From an uncultured Candidatus Binatia bacterium (GTDB lineage Bacteria > Desulfobacterota > Binatia > Bin18), in the NCBI GenBank assembly GCA_958296235.1, contig OY282457.1, positions 761,769 through 825,768 on the forward strand: a stretch of 64,000 nucleotides of DNA, in the 5' to 3' direction. Position 1 is the stretch's first letter; each line of letters starts with the position of its first letter. Positions 14,338-23,779 of this stretch are shown piece after piece. The notes beneath the pieces were generated by a model. It saw nothing but the letters and a program-made list of their open reading frames with translations. It ran no database searches and was not told the DNA's origin. A program made the translations under genes and the position numbers.

Positions 14338-14368
14338 GGCGATCACACCAGTGATCGCCTTTTCTTTT
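14338..14368 (+). terminator. Terminator after tRNA-Pro
   Basis: GGCGATCAC (14338-14346), loop ACCA, GTGATCGCC (14351-14359), then TTTTCTTTTT. Strong intrinsic terminator 20 bases after the tRNA, and only 27 bases before the surE ATG, so surE must have a promoter here or depend on readthrough. Confidence 0.9.
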
Positions 14369-14394
14369 TCTCAGCTTTCTGGTGGAATATCGCT

Positions 14395-15147
14395 ATGGTG
14401 ATTCTGGTATCGAACGACGACGGTATCCAGTCGGAAGGTATCTGTTGCCTCGAAGAAACCCTCGCCGGTGTTGGTGAGGTCTATACTGTTGCCCCCGACA
14501 AAGAGCAAAGCGCGGTCAGTCATTCGCTGACCTTACACCGACCCCTGCGGATCGAAGAGGTCGCCCCACACCGTTTTGCCGTCAACGGCACTCCGACCGA
14601 TTGTATCAATATTGCCGTCAAGGGGTTTTTACCCGTTCGGCCCGATCTGATAGTTTCAGGCATCAACAAAGGGCCGAATATGGGAGACGATATTACGTAT
14701 TCGGGTACGGTTGCCGCTGCGCTGGAAGGAGCCCTTTTAGGCATTCCGGCCATTGCCGTTTCGCTGGTAACATTTACCCCTCCCTACCATTTCCAAGCGG
14801 CCGCCGAGTTTTCGGCCATGCTGGCGACGGAAATCCAGACGCCTCGGTTTCCGGCGGACAGCTTGTTGAACGTCAACGTGCCGAACCTGCCGCCTGACCA
14901 AGTCAGAGGCTATCGTTTTACCCGTCAGGGCAAACGGCACTACGGTGAGAATATCGACGTCCGCACGGACCCGAGAGGCAGAAAATACTACTGGATCGGT
15001 GGTGATGACCTCGGCTTCGATCCCATAGAAGGCTCGGACTGCGTCGCCGTCCACGACGGGTATATTTCAGTCACCCCCTTACGCGCGGACCTCACCCACC
15101 ACAGCGCCCTCGAAGCCCTCCAAAACATCCGGCTACCGTGGCGCTAG
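14395..15147 (+). CDS. surE: 5'/3'-nucleotidase SurE
   Basis: 250 residues, the usual SurE length. The N-terminus VILVSNDDG carries the paired metal Asp residues (8, 9), followed by the loop EQSAVSHSLT and the Asn-containing SGINKGPNMG and TYSGTVAAA segments that complete the divalent-metal site. It dephosphorylates nucleoside monophosphates in the cytosol. ATG 14395 starts right at the first strand, with GGTGGA about 10 bases upstream; the open frame continues back through the tRNA and is not coding. First gene of a tight plus-strand run, with 22 bases to the cysteine desulfurase. Confidence 0.93.
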   Translation: MVILVSNDDGIQSEGICCLEETLAGVGEVYTVAPDKEQSAVSHSLTLHRPLRIEEVAPHRFAVNGTPTDCINIAVKGFLPVRPDLIVSGINKGPNMGDDITYSGTVAAALEGALLGIPAIAVSLVTFTPPYHFQAAAEFSAMLATEIQTPRFPADSLLNVNVPNLPPDQVRGYRFTRQGKRHYGENIDVRTDPRGRKYYWIGGDDLGFDPIEGSDCVAVHDGYISVTPLRADLTHHSALEALQNIRLPWR

Positions 15148-15169
15148 AAAACGGATCGGCCGACACTCC

Positions 15170-16330
15170 ATGCCGCGGATATACCTTGACCATAATGCAA
15201 CGACGCCCATACGGCCGGAGGTCGTAGAGTCCATGCTGCCCTATTTCACGGGGACGTTCGGCAATCCGTCAAGCGTGCACTGGGCTGGACGTCAGGCCAA
15301 ACAGGCGTTGGAAACGGCCCGTGACCGGGTAGCGGCACTGATTGGAGCCAAGTCCTCAGAAATATTGTTTACCAGCGGCGGGACAGAGAGTAATAATCTC
15401 GCCGTGCATGGAGTGCTCAAGCCGCGGGGAGCAAACCCCTCCCGTATCGTGACCACTCCTATCGAACACTCGTCTGTCCTGGAAACAGTCAAAGCACTCG
15501 GGACTGATGTCGCGTCGGTTGACATTGTGACGCTTGCGGTCAATGGCCAGGGGCGGGTCAATCCGAGCGATCTTGAGGCAGCCCTGACCCCAGATACCGC
15601 CCTCGTCAGCATCGGACTTGCCAACCACGAGATTGGCACCCTCCAGCCTATTCGAGAGTTGAGCCTCACGATTCGTAAACGCGCTATCCCGTTCCATGTG
15701 GATGCGGTCCAGGCCGTGGGGAAAATCCCCGTTGATGTGAACCAGCTCGGGGTCGATATTTTATCACTGTCCGCGCACAAAATTTACGGTCCCAAAGGGG
15801 TCGGCGCGCTGTATGTACGGCAGGGGACGGCGTTGTCTCCCGTTTTTCGTGGCGGGCCCCAAGAGCGTGAAAAACGGCCCGGCACGGAGAATGTGGCTGC
15901 CGCCGTCGGCTTTGGATGCGCGGCTCAACTCTGCGCCCAAGATATTGAAACCACACACCCGCGTCTGATACATCTCATAGCTCGCCTGTGGAACGGCATA
16001 CAGCGGCATATCCCGGACGTCGTCCGGTACACGCCAACGGACGCCTGCTTGCCGAACACCTTGAATGTCGGCTTTGCGAAAGCCTCAGGCGAAGGCTTAA
16101 TGATGGGTCTCGATCTCGCCGGTATTGCCGTTTCCACCGGCTCCGCGTGTGCGGCAGGGTCGGTTGAGCCGTCCCATGTGCTCCTGGCCGTGGGCTGCGA
16201 CAAAGCCGGAGCCAAGCGTGCGATTCGGTTCAGCGCGGGCAGAGACACGACGGAAGAAGACATTGAGGCGGTGATACGGATACTGCCCAGTATTGTGGAA
16301 CGAGTCCGAAAGGCGGGCCGTAGCGGCTGA
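15170..16330 (+). CDS. Cysteine desulfurase, NifS/IscS-like
   Basis: 386-residue PLP enzyme. It begins IYLDHNATTPI, has the cofactor lysine in LSAHKIYGPKG (Lys204) and the catalytic cysteine in STGSACAAGS (Cys327). The enzyme takes sulfur from cysteine as an enzyme-bound persulfide. It is placed directly ahead of mnmA (23-base gap), so sulfur supply for tRNA 2-thiouridine is the likely main job, with Fe-S cluster assembly possible; no iscU, iscR or other scaffold gene is nearby. No obvious ribosome site precedes ATG 15170, but the conserved N-terminus starts there. Confidence 0.9.
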   Translation: MPRIYLDHNATTPIRPEVVESMLPYFTGTFGNPSSVHWAGRQAKQALETARDRVAALIGAKSSEILFTSGGTESNNLAVHGVLKPRGANPSRIVTTPIEHSSVLETVKALGTDVASVDIVTLAVNGQGRVNPSDLEAALTPDTALVSIGLANHEIGTLQPIRELSLTIRKRAIPFHVDAVQAVGKIPVDVNQLGVDILSLSAHKIYGPKGVGALYVRQGTALSPVFRGGPQEREKRPGTENVAAAVGFGCAAQLCAQDIETTHPRLIHLIARLWNGIQRHIPDVVRYTPTDACLPNTLNVGFAKASGEGLMMGLDLAGIAVSTGSACAAGSVEPSHVLLAVGCDKAGAKRAIRFSAGRDTTEEDIEAVIRILPSIVERVRKAGRSG

Positions 16331-16353
16331 GAGAAACAGCCGCGCGCTTCTCT

Positions 16354-17478
16354 ATGACAAACCCTCTCCGCGACACTCAAGAGCATCATGGCACCCGCGT
16401 CCTTGCAGCGCTGAGTGGTGGGGTGGATAGCGCGGTCGCAACGGCTCTGCTTGTCGAAGCCGGCTACGAGGTTATTGCTATTTCCATGTTGCTCGCCGGC
16501 TCGGCCGAAGGCCATACGGGCAGTTGTTGCTCTATTGATGATTTTCAGGATGCGCGCCGCGTTGCCGAACAGCTCGGCATTCCGTATTACGTCCTCAACC
16601 TGAAAGAAGCCTTTCAAACGCGCGTCATTGATGTTTTCAGCCAGGAATACCAGCGCGGTCGGACACCGAATCCCTGTCTGCTGTGCAATCGTGATCTCAA
16701 GTTTGACCTGTTATGGCAGCGCGCGCGCGAACTCGACGCCGCGTATGTCGCCACCGGTCATTATGCCCGGATTGATTGGAATGAAGCGACCCGGACCGCC
16801 CACCTCTTACGCGGGGCAGATGCGTATAAGGATCAGTCCTACTTCCTGTTTACGCTCAACCAGGCCCAACTCAAACGCACCCTCTTTCCGGTTGGTCATT
16901 TGACCAAAGAGCAGGTCCGGGCCAAGGCGCGCGCCCTGGACTTGCGCGTAGCCGAGAAGCGGGAAAGTCAAGATATCTGTTTTGTCCCGGGTGGAAATTA
17001 CGCCGGCTTTCTCGACCAGCGCATAGCCTCCGAGCGCGTGATATCAGGAGAAATTGTCGATCAGACCGGGCAGGTTTTAGGCTCACATGCCGGCATCCAT
17101 CGCTTTACGATCGGCCAGCGGCGCGGCCTTGGGCTTGGCGGATTGACCCAGCCCTATTATGTCACCCGTATTGACGCGACATCCGGCCGCGTGACCGTTG
17201 GCACCCAGGAGGACCTCAAGCGGCACGGCCTGCGGGCCAAGGATGTCAATTGGGTCTCAGGCAATCAACCGGATGAAATCCAGGTTGCGGCCAAAATTCG
17301 CTATCGTCAGGACCCCATTGCCGCAACGGTCAGCGCCACCACCGCCACCACCGCAGAGGTGTGGTTTCAGGAGGCTTCTCCAGCTATCACGCCGGGACAG
17401 GCCGTCGTGTTTTATGACGACGATCTTGTGCTGGGCGGCGGCTGGATTGAAGGCCCCCTGCCGTCAAGGACATTGTAG
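16354..17478 (+). CDS. mnmA: tRNA-specific 2-thiouridylase MnmA
   Basis: 374 residues. PP-loop ATPase signature SGGVDS at 21-26; the catalytic cysteines lie in NPCLLCN (about Cys108) and SQDICF (about Cys209); GHYAR and KDQSYFL motifs are present. It adenylates and then thiolates U34 of tRNAs for Lys, Glu and Gln, using sulfur relayed from a cysteine desulfurase, whose gene is immediately upstream. Stop is two bases before the next ATG, so translation is likely coupled with mtaB. Confidence 0.93.
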   Translation: MTNPLRDTQEHHGTRVLAALSGGVDSAVATALLVEAGYEVIAISMLLAGSAEGHTGSCCSIDDFQDARRVAEQLGIPYYVLNLKEAFQTRVIDVFSQEYQRGRTPNPCLLCNRDLKFDLLWQRARELDAAYVATGHYARIDWNEATRTAHLLRGADAYKDQSYFLFTLNQAQLKRTLFPVGHLTKEQVRAKARALDLRVAEKRESQDICFVPGGNYAGFLDQRIASERVISGEIVDQTGQVLGSHAGIHRFTIGQRRGLGLGGLTQPYYVTRIDATSGRVTVGTQEDLKRHGLRAKDVNWVSGNQPDEIQVAAKIRYRQDPIAATVSATTATTAEVWFQEASPAITPGQAVVFYDDDLVLGGGWIEGPLPSRTL

Positions 17479-17480
17479 TC

Positions 17481-18866
17481 ATGTCGCTTGCCACCTCATC
17501 TGACGTGACCTCTTCACCCCACACTTCGCGTCGCGTTGCCATCACCACCCTGGGCTGCAAGGTGAATCAGTATGACGCGGCCACGCTGCAAGAGCGTCTC
17601 TCGGCCGCGGGTCATCAGTGTGTTCCCTTTAGCGAGCCGGCTGAGGTCTATGTCGTCAATAGCTGCACGGTGACCAACCAGGCTGACGCCGAGAGCCGCC
17701 AGTTGGCGCGCCGGGCGAAGCGGCGCAACCCGGAGGCCCGTGTCATTATGACCGGCTGTTATGCCCAGGTGAGTTCTGAGGCCGTGGCGTGCCTGCCCGA
17801 AGTGGATTACGTTGTTGGGCTCAATCGGCTCGATGATCTGGTCCGCCTGGTCGCTCAGGGGGACTCCACGGCTCAGCCACCAGGCCAGAAGGTCTTTGTC
17901 AGCAAGCTGCGAACCGCCAGGCATGAAGCCCCGCCAGGTATCAATACCTTTGGGGCGGTGACCTTTCAGGGCCAGACTCGGGCCTTTCTCAAAATTCAGG
18001 AAGGGTGCGACCTGTTCTGTACGTTTTGCATTGTGCCCATGTCACGCGGGAAAAGCCGCAGTATTGCCCCGCGCGTCATCCTGGACCAGTTCGACCGCTT
18101 GGCCGGCCAAGGCTTTCAGGAAGTGGTCCTGACCGGCATTCATCTGGGCGGCTATGGCACAGACCTCAATCCCCAGGTCAACCTGACCTGGCTGCTCGAA
18201 ACGCTCGAAGAACGGCGCCCGGTTCCGCGCGTACGGCTGAGTTCGCTCGACCCGCATGAAATCAGTCCGGCCTTGATCCAGCTCCTGGCCCACTCCGAGG
18301 TCCTGTGTCCCCATTTACACATTCCTCTCCAATGGGGACAAGATTCCATCCTGGCTCGGATGCGGAGGCGATACGACACCGCCCTCGCCAGAGATATCCT
18401 GACCGAACTGCGTGAGCGTCTGCCCCACGCGGCCCTGGGAACAGACCTCATTGTCGGCTTTCCCGGTGAGGGCGGGGCGGAATTTGCCCAGGGAATGGAC
18501 TTTTTGGAGGACAGCCCCTTCACGTATTTTCACGTCTTTCCCTACTCGGTCCGAAGTGGGACAACCGCGGCAAAGTTCACAGACCAGGTCCCTCCAGTCG
18601 TTATCCAGGAGAGAGCGCGGCAGGTGCGCGCACTCGGCGAACGCAAGAAAGCCGCCTTTGTCCGTCAATTCGAGTCTGAGACTTTGCCGGTCCTCTTTGA
18701 GCACCAGCGGGACAAGGCCAGCGGCCGCCTCAAAGGCTATAGCCGCAACTATATTAGAGTCTATGCAGACGGCAGCGACGCCGCCATAAACCGAGAAGTT
18801 CCAGTGCGCATTACGCGGGCCGCTGCTGGGTTACTGTCCGGTACCATTCTTCAGTCTGACGGATGA
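17481..18866 (+). CDS. mtaB: tRNA t6A37 methylthiotransferase MtaB
   Basis: 461-residue radical-SAM methylthiotransferase. The N-terminal UPF0004 domain carries three cluster cysteines (TLGCKVNQ, VVNSCTVTNQ, MTGCYAQ). The radical-SAM CxxxCxxC is in EGCDLFCTFC at about 176-183, and a C-terminal TRAM-like domain ends the protein. The GCKVNQ N-terminus and length match the MtaB branch (ms2t6A) rather than MiaB. It adds a methylthio group to t6A37 of ANN-decoding tRNAs. Its last four bases (ATGA) overlap the first possible start of rnc. Confidence 0.88.
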   Translation: MSLATSSDVTSSPHTSRRVAITTLGCKVNQYDAATLQERLSAAGHQCVPFSEPAEVYVVNSCTVTNQADAESRQLARRAKRRNPEARVIMTGCYAQVSSEAVACLPEVDYVVGLNRLDDLVRLVAQGDSTAQPPGQKVFVSKLRTARHEAPPGINTFGAVTFQGQTRAFLKIQEGCDLFCTFCIVPMSRGKSRSIAPRVILDQFDRLAGQGFQEVVLTGIHLGGYGTDLNPQVNLTWLLETLEERRPVPRVRLSSLDPHEISPALIQLLAHSEVLCPHLHIPLQWGQDSILARMRRRYDTALARDILTELRERLPHAALGTDLIVGFPGEGGAEFAQGMDFLEDSPFTYFHVFPYSVRSGTTAAKFTDQVPPVVIQERARQVRALGERKKAAFVRQFESETLPVLFEHQRDKASGRLKGYSRNYIRVYADGSDAAINREVPVRITRAAAGLLSGTILQSDG

Positions 18867-19606
18867 GGAAGTGGGCCCGCTCCCGAAAGCCTATGTCTGC
18901 TCCGACCGACATGACTGCCCTCCAGTCCACCCTTGAGTATACGTTTACCAACCCGAAACTCCTCCAACTCGCGTTAACGCATCGGTCCGCCCAACTTGAG
19001 GAGGGCGAGGACCAGAACGAAAAACTGGAATTCTTAGGTGACGCGGTTTTAGGGCTGGTGATGAGCGACCTCCTTTTCCGCCAGTTTCCACAATACCGCG
19101 AAGGAGACTTGTCAAAGATGCGCGCCTCGCTGGTCAATGCGGAAGTGCTCGCCGTCAAGGCCCAGACCCTCTCTCTCGGAGACTGGCTGCGGATGGGACG
19201 GGGCGAGGAGCGCAGCGGCGGCCGAGAAAAACCTTCTCTCCTGGCCGCTGCGTACGAGGCCGTACTGGGCGCCATCTATCTTGACGGTGGCTTCCCTCCT
19301 GCAACCCGGCTGATCGCCTCACATTTTGCCGCAGACCTGCAAGAGACAGAACGGATGGCCGCGTTTGATAGTAAAACCCGCTTGCAGGAGATCACCCAAA
19401 AAATCTTCAAACAAACGCCGTCCTACGAGGTGGTCACGGTGAAGGGTCCTGACCATGAAAAGCGGTTTGTCAGCCAAGTATCCATAGCCGGAGAAATATA
19501 CGGCCGGGGTGAGGGACGCAGCAAAAAACGCGCCCATCAGGCAGCAGCGTCCCAGACCCTCGCACTGCTCAAGCACAAGAACCTCACGTCTCTGAAAGAC
19601 GTATAA
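18863..19606 (+). CDS. rnc: Ribonuclease III
   Basis: 247 residues from ATG 18863, which overlaps the mtaB stop as ATGA; ATG 18893 and 18911 would give 237 and 231 residues, nearer the family mean. The catalytic signature NEKLEFLGDAVLGL and the downstream AAAYEAVLGAIYLD Glu/Asp site are intact. The C-terminal 70 residues form the double-stranded RNA-binding domain (ending KKRAHQAAASQTLALL). It processes rRNA precursors and other structured RNA. Placement between a tRNA-modifying enzyme and pyrD shows no era or recO partner as in many genomes. Confidence 0.93.
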   Translation: MRKWARSRKPMSAPTDMTALQSTLEYTFTNPKLLQLALTHRSAQLEEGEDQNEKLEFLGDAVLGLVMSDLLFRQFPQYREGDLSKMRASLVNAEVLAVKAQTLSLGDWLRMGRGEERSGGREKPSLLAAAYEAVLGAIYLDGGFPPATRLIASHFAADLQETERMAAFDSKTRLQEITQKIFKQTPSYEVVTVKGPDHEKRFVSQVSIAGEIYGRGEGRSKKRAHQAAASQTLALLKHKNLTSLKDV

Positions 19607-19614
19607 ATCGGGTC

Positions 19615-20697
19615 ATGACCTATTCCTTTCTGCGCCCACTGTTTTTTGCCCTCGACCCCGAACACGCCCACCACCTGTCAATCAATGCGCTGAAACTGCT
19701 CCAAGCCTCCCAGCGGAAACCAGCACCAGCATTCAGCCATCAACGGCTCGCCCAAAACCTGTGGGGCCTCCGCTTCCCCAACCCGGTCGGCCTGGCGGCC
19801 GGCTACGACAAAAACGCGGCGGTTCCCCTGGTCTGGTCCACCTTGGGATTCGGGTTTGCCGAATTAGGCACAATCACGGCTAAAGCCCAGCCTGGCAATC
19901 CAAAACCACGTATTTTTCGTCTTGCTCAGGACAGGGCGCTTATTAACCGCTTGGGTTTTAACAACGATGGCGCGCGCGCCATCGCCCAACGCTTGCCGGC
20001 CCTTTTGTCTCCCCAAGGTTCCCGGCCTGTTCCTTTGGGGTTCAACATCGGTAAATCAAAGATTACCCCCCTCAGTGAGGCCGTGGCGGACTATCTCCAG
20101 AGTTGCGAAGAACTCCTCCCTTTCACGGACTATCTGGTGGTGAATGTCAGCTCCCCCAACACGCCAGAGCTCCGCAAACTGCAAGAGGCTGAACGATTGG
20201 GTCGATTACTCGAAGCCCTGCTCGCCTGTCTGCGACGGTTCGCCCAGACGGAGCGCACTGCCCCCACACCACTCCTGGTCAAAATCGCCCCGGACCTCAG
20301 CCCGGCTGCTGTTGAAGAAATCGCCCGGCTGGCTCTGTCGGTCGGCGTCTCCGGCCTGATTGCAACCAATACCACTGTTGAGCGCCCCGGACTCCACACA
20401 GCATCGCCGGCAACAGGCGGGCTGAGTGGTCGCCCCCTGGCCGGGCCCGCCCGCGCGGTGCTGCGGACTGCCTACCGCGCGGTTGAGGGCAAGCTGCCCC
20501 TTATTGGGGTGGGCGGGATATTCTCGGCACAAGAGGCGTACCAGCGCATCCGTGCCGGAGCGTCATTGATCCAGATTTATACCGGGATGATTTATGAAGG
20601 CCCTTTTCTCGCCCAGCGGATTGCGCGCGGGCTAATACGGATTATAGAGAGAGAAGGATTTTCCCATCTGCGCGACGCAGTTGGGAGGGACGCCTGA
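19615..20697 (+). CDS. pyrD: Dihydroorotate dehydrogenase (quinone), class 2
   Basis: 360 residues. The amphipathic N-terminal helix region (PLFFALDPEHAHHLSINAL, 8-26) that docks class 2 enzymes to the membrane is present, followed by the FMN barrel: FPNPVGLAAGYDKNA, FGFAELGTIT, NRLGFNNDG and NVSSPNTPELR with the catalytic Ser. C-terminal IGVGGIFSAQEAY and IYTGMIYEGP bind the FMN phosphate. It passes electrons from dihydroorotate to quinone in pyrimidine synthesis. It starts eight bases after rnc and ends the surE-to-pyrD run, 98 bases from the convergent Hsp70 gene. Confidence 0.95.
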   Translation: MTYSFLRPLFFALDPEHAHHLSINALKLLQASQRKPAPAFSHQRLAQNLWGLRFPNPVGLAAGYDKNAAVPLVWSTLGFGFAELGTITAKAQPGNPKPRIFRLAQDRALINRLGFNNDGARAIAQRLPALLSPQGSRPVPLGFNIGKSKITPLSEAVADYLQSCEELLPFTDYLVVNVSSPNTPELRKLQEAERLGRLLEALLACLRRFAQTERTAPTPLLVKIAPDLSPAAVEEIARLALSVGVSGLIATNTTVERPGLHTASPATGGLSGRPLAGPARAVLRTAYRAVEGKLPLIGVGGIFSAQEAYQRIRAGASLIQIYTGMIYEGPFLAQRIARGLIRIIEREGFSHLRDAVGRDA

Positions 20698-20795
20698 GAA
20701 ACATGATCGATGTCCCGACCGCGGAGGAACAGCACCCCGGTTTGGGCTGTAGGATGTTGTTTTCACTGGTTAAATTTTTACCATCCAGGTTTTGC

Positions 20796-23672
20796 TTAGA
20801 GTGCCTCGCTCGACCCGTCTTCAGCCGTCTTGATCTGCAAGCCGACCGGCAGCGTCTCGTCCAAAATACGCCCCTGCTCCCTGGCCTCAAGCGGAACGAC
20901 CTCTCGGACCTGCCTGGCCCAGCGCTGGCCGGCAGAAAAGGAGGCGAGGCGCTCGGCAACCCGTTCACGCAAGGCTTCATCCAGGTCGCGAGTTCGGTCG
21001 CCCGTACACCGGGCGATTTGCGTCAGCGCAAACGCAGTTGCTTCAGGCTGACGCCAGGGTTTTTCAAGCAGACGCTGGACCCAACGGGCCGCTTTTTCTT
21101 TGCGGACCACACAGTTTGCCGGTCCGTACATGAGCGACCGCGCGCCGAGACGAGACAGCGCCCAGACCTCTTGGTCTGACGCCTTCCCTTTTTCGATAAG
21201 CCGGACCAGAGCCTCACCCATAGTATTTTTGGCTTCAGTATTGAGCCGCTCACAGCTTGCCGCCACCTGCCACATCTCTCGAACTTCCTGCGGACCGGCT
21301 TTCCGGTTCCCGGATTTCTTGGGCGTTTTTGCCCGAGACGAACTGGGGAGAATGCGCGCGGCAATCTCACGCTGGAGTACTGTCTGCTGCTGTTGACTCA
21401 ACCCCCCTGCCACCCGCTTCCACAGCGTCCACCATTCGGCCCGACACTGGGTCGCCTTCCCATGCGAGATTCCCCAGCCGTAGAGTTTCCAGATGTGTTG
21501 CATGCGCCACTCATCCGTGGCATGGCCAAATCCTGGGCGTAACAGAAAGCCGGCAAGATTCAGCCAACGGGCTTCATGCTCAGGCCCCTTCCCGCGTCCT
21601 TTTTGCACCTCCCATAAGACATCCCACAAGGCGCGAATAGCGCTCAGCGGCCAACTGTCCCGCGTGGTTCCCAGGGTTTCTTCAAGCTGGCGGGTCAGGG
21701 TCTGGGGCTTCGTATCTTTCCCTGCTGTTTTTTCGGTCACAAACATCTGCCGCAAGAGAGATGCTGCGTCTGTCAAACGGGCTTCATCGATGACCAGTTC
21801 TTCGCTGGCCGTCGCAGGGGCCGGCGGCGCTCCGCGCGAGAGCGGCCCTTCCCCACGCAGCTGAAACTGCAAGCGCCAACGATGGCCAGTCTTACGCGCT
21901 TCGCACCACAGTTCGAGCGTCCCGACTTCAGTGAAACGAGCGGAGACCTGGACTGGAATTCTGGTGACTCCGGTTTTTTTGCCAAACCGCAGGACTGTCG
22001 TGATAGGCGGGAGGCGCGTCAGCGTGTCCGAGTCCAGCCTGAGCGCCTCCCCCGGTTGGTCACCGCTGCGCGTGCCCGAAGCGTAGAGCGGGAAACTCAC
22101 CGGTTGATTAGCCAGGACCTCGAACTCCTGTTCCGTCAGATGAATCTCTTCGCCCTCCTCCATGCCCCTGCGTACCAGACAGACGGCGGAGACCGAATCG
22201 TCAGCCGGTAGGGCTTGCTGCTGTCCATTCCGAGCGCTTCCTCCAACGCCAAGGTAGTACGAGCGGGCACTCCCTCCGCCGATGCGGACCCCGTGGCCGC
22301 GCCGCACCAGGCCGTAATAGGCTGCGCCCTGGGCGACAGCTAAATCGAGATGCGCGTGGGAAAGGATGGCGAGCTGCCATTCCTCTTGCCCGCGAGACGC
22401 TTCGTTTTGGAACCACGACGCAACTGTCTGTGCAATCCGCTCCCGTATGGCCAGCGGAGTCAGCGCGCCACCGTTAAACAGCACGGTATCCGGGCGTGCC
22501 AGCCCGAGCGATGTCTGCTCGACATCAGCGGCGTGCTGTCTCAGAAAAAATGCGATATGGCGTAAGATCTCCGACTCTGTTTCATACGGCAGGCCAAACT
22601 CCTGGAGTCCGGCCCGGTCATCTTGCCGAGGTGTGACCTCAGCTTCGACGCTGGAGAAAAACCCGTCAAGGACGACCCGTTCAATATCTGTTCGAGTCAG
22701 GCGGTCGCTCAGCGTACCGCCAATAACCGAGCTGCCACGACCAGGGATAGTCAGCGTCACCTGCTCTTTCAACGGGTCGGCAAACAGGTCTTCTTTGGCC
22801 GACCGGCACAAATGGCACAATAGATGCCAGCGTTGGGGGTCGAGCCGTTGGCCCTTGTTGAGACGGCCTTCAACCAGACGGGCCAGCGCCACGTCCATAT
22901 TATCGCCCCCAAGCAGCAGATGATCGCCGACCGCAACCCGTTCCAAGCCGAGCTGCTTCCTGCCTGGCGTCACCGTCATCAGACTCAGATCGGTCGTCCC
23001 CCCACCAATGTCACAGACTAAAATAACGTCCCCCGGTTTGAGTTGCATCTGCCATGAGTCGCTATGCGCGACTAACCAGGCGTATAAGGCCGCTTGTGGC
23101 TCTTCTAAAAGCGTCAGTTGCGAGAGGCCGGCGCGTCCGGCAGCTTCTACGGTCAGTTCGCGGGCGACTTCATCAAAAGAGGCGGGAACGGTCAGGATGA
23201 GGTGTTGCTCTTCCAGCGGATGGGCGTTGCCCATTTCGTGCTGCCACGCCCGACGAAGGTGCAGCAGATAGCGAGACGCGGCCTCAACCGGAGATATTTT
23301 TTGTACTTCAGACAGTCCGTCCCAGGGCAAAATAGCGGCCTGTCTGTCTACCTCGGCATGGCACAGCCACGACTTAGCCGAAGAGACGAGTCGGCCAGGG
23401 ATGCGGGCGCCCTGGACCCGGGCGAACTGTCCCACCGCAAACGCCGGTTCACGCTCCCAGGGCAGGCTCAGGCTCCCCTCCGGCAGATCGTGCGGACCGG
23501 GCACATACAGGAACGAGGGCAGCGTCGGGTGAGCGCTCAGCGTTGCTTCGCGGCTTAATTGTGGGATGGGAAAGTGGAGGACCTCGGTCGAGTGCGCGGT
23601 ATCAATATAGGCAACCGCACAATTTGTCGTACCCAGGTCTATACCAACGATGTAACGGGAATCGGCCGTCAT
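20796..23672 (-). CDS. Long Hsp70-family protein with extended C-terminus (DUF3731-like)
   Basis: 958 residues, much longer than DnaK. The ATPase domain has phosphate-1 GIDLGTTNCAVAY (10-22), phosphate-2 VCDIGGGTTDLSL (about 220-232) and adenosine motif VLFNGGALTP. After a short substrate-domain-like region the C-terminal 330 residues are a helical extension of the kind found in Hsp70 proteins with a DUF3731 tail. No canonical EEVD-like end, and no dnaJ or grpE beside it. The downstream partner in many genomes is a DUF2760 membrane protein, and here that gene lies just upstream at 23780-24475, same strand. It is probably a dedicated, non-housekeeping chaperone; the client is unknown. Confidence 0.85.
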   Translation of the reverse strand: MTADSRYIVGIDLGTTNCAVAYIDTAHSTEVLHFPIPQLSREATLSAHPTLPSFLYVPGPHDLPEGSLSLPWEREPAFAVGQFARVQGARIPGRLVSSAKSWLCHAEVDRQAAILPWDGLSEVQKISPVEAASRYLLHLRRAWQHEMGNAHPLEEQHLILTVPASFDEVARELTVEAAGRAGLSQLTLLEEPQAALYAWLVAHSDSWQMQLKPGDVILVCDIGGGTTDLSLMTVTPGRKQLGLERVAVGDHLLLGGDNMDVALARLVEGRLNKGQRLDPQRWHLLCHLCRSAKEDLFADPLKEQVTLTIPGRGSSVIGGTLSDRLTRTDIERVVLDGFFSSVEAEVTPRQDDRAGLQEFGLPYETESEILRHIAFFLRQHAADVEQTSLGLARPDTVLFNGGALTPLAIRERIAQTVASWFQNEASRGQEEWQLAILSHAHLDLAVAQGAAYYGLVRRGHGVRIGGGSARSYYLGVGGSARNGQQQALPADDSVSAVCLVRRGMEEGEEIHLTEQEFEVLANQPVSFPLYASGTRSGDQPGEALRLDSDTLTRLPPITTVLRFGKKTGVTRIPVQVSARFTEVGTLELWCEARKTGHRWRLQFQLRGEGPLSRGAPPAPATASEELVIDEARLTDAASLLRQMFVTEKTAGKDTKPQTLTRQLEETLGTTRDSWPLSAIRALWDVLWEVQKGRGKGPEHEARWLNLAGFLLRPGFGHATDEWRMQHIWKLYGWGISHGKATQCRAEWWTLWKRVAGGLSQQQQTVLQREIAARILPSSSRAKTPKKSGNRKAGPQEVREMWQVAASCERLNTEAKNTMGEALVRLIEKGKASDQEVWALSRLGARSLMYGPANCVVRKEKAARWVQRLLEKPWRQPEATAFALTQIARCTGDRTRDLDEALRERVAERLASFSAGQRWARQVREVVPLEAREQGRILDETLPVGLQIKTAEDGSSEAL

Positions 23673-23779
23673 GATATTCCCACAGTAAGAATGACAAAAT
23701 TATACGTCAGGGAGGCTCGCGACCAGCCCTGATACTTCATGGTTTGACCTGGTTGATATTCCCCGGAAAGGCGTAACGC

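Noticed and set aside
14248..14394. Upstream extension of surE through the tRNA
   Set aside because: The frame crosses tRNA-Pro and its terminator; SurE homology begins at 14395.
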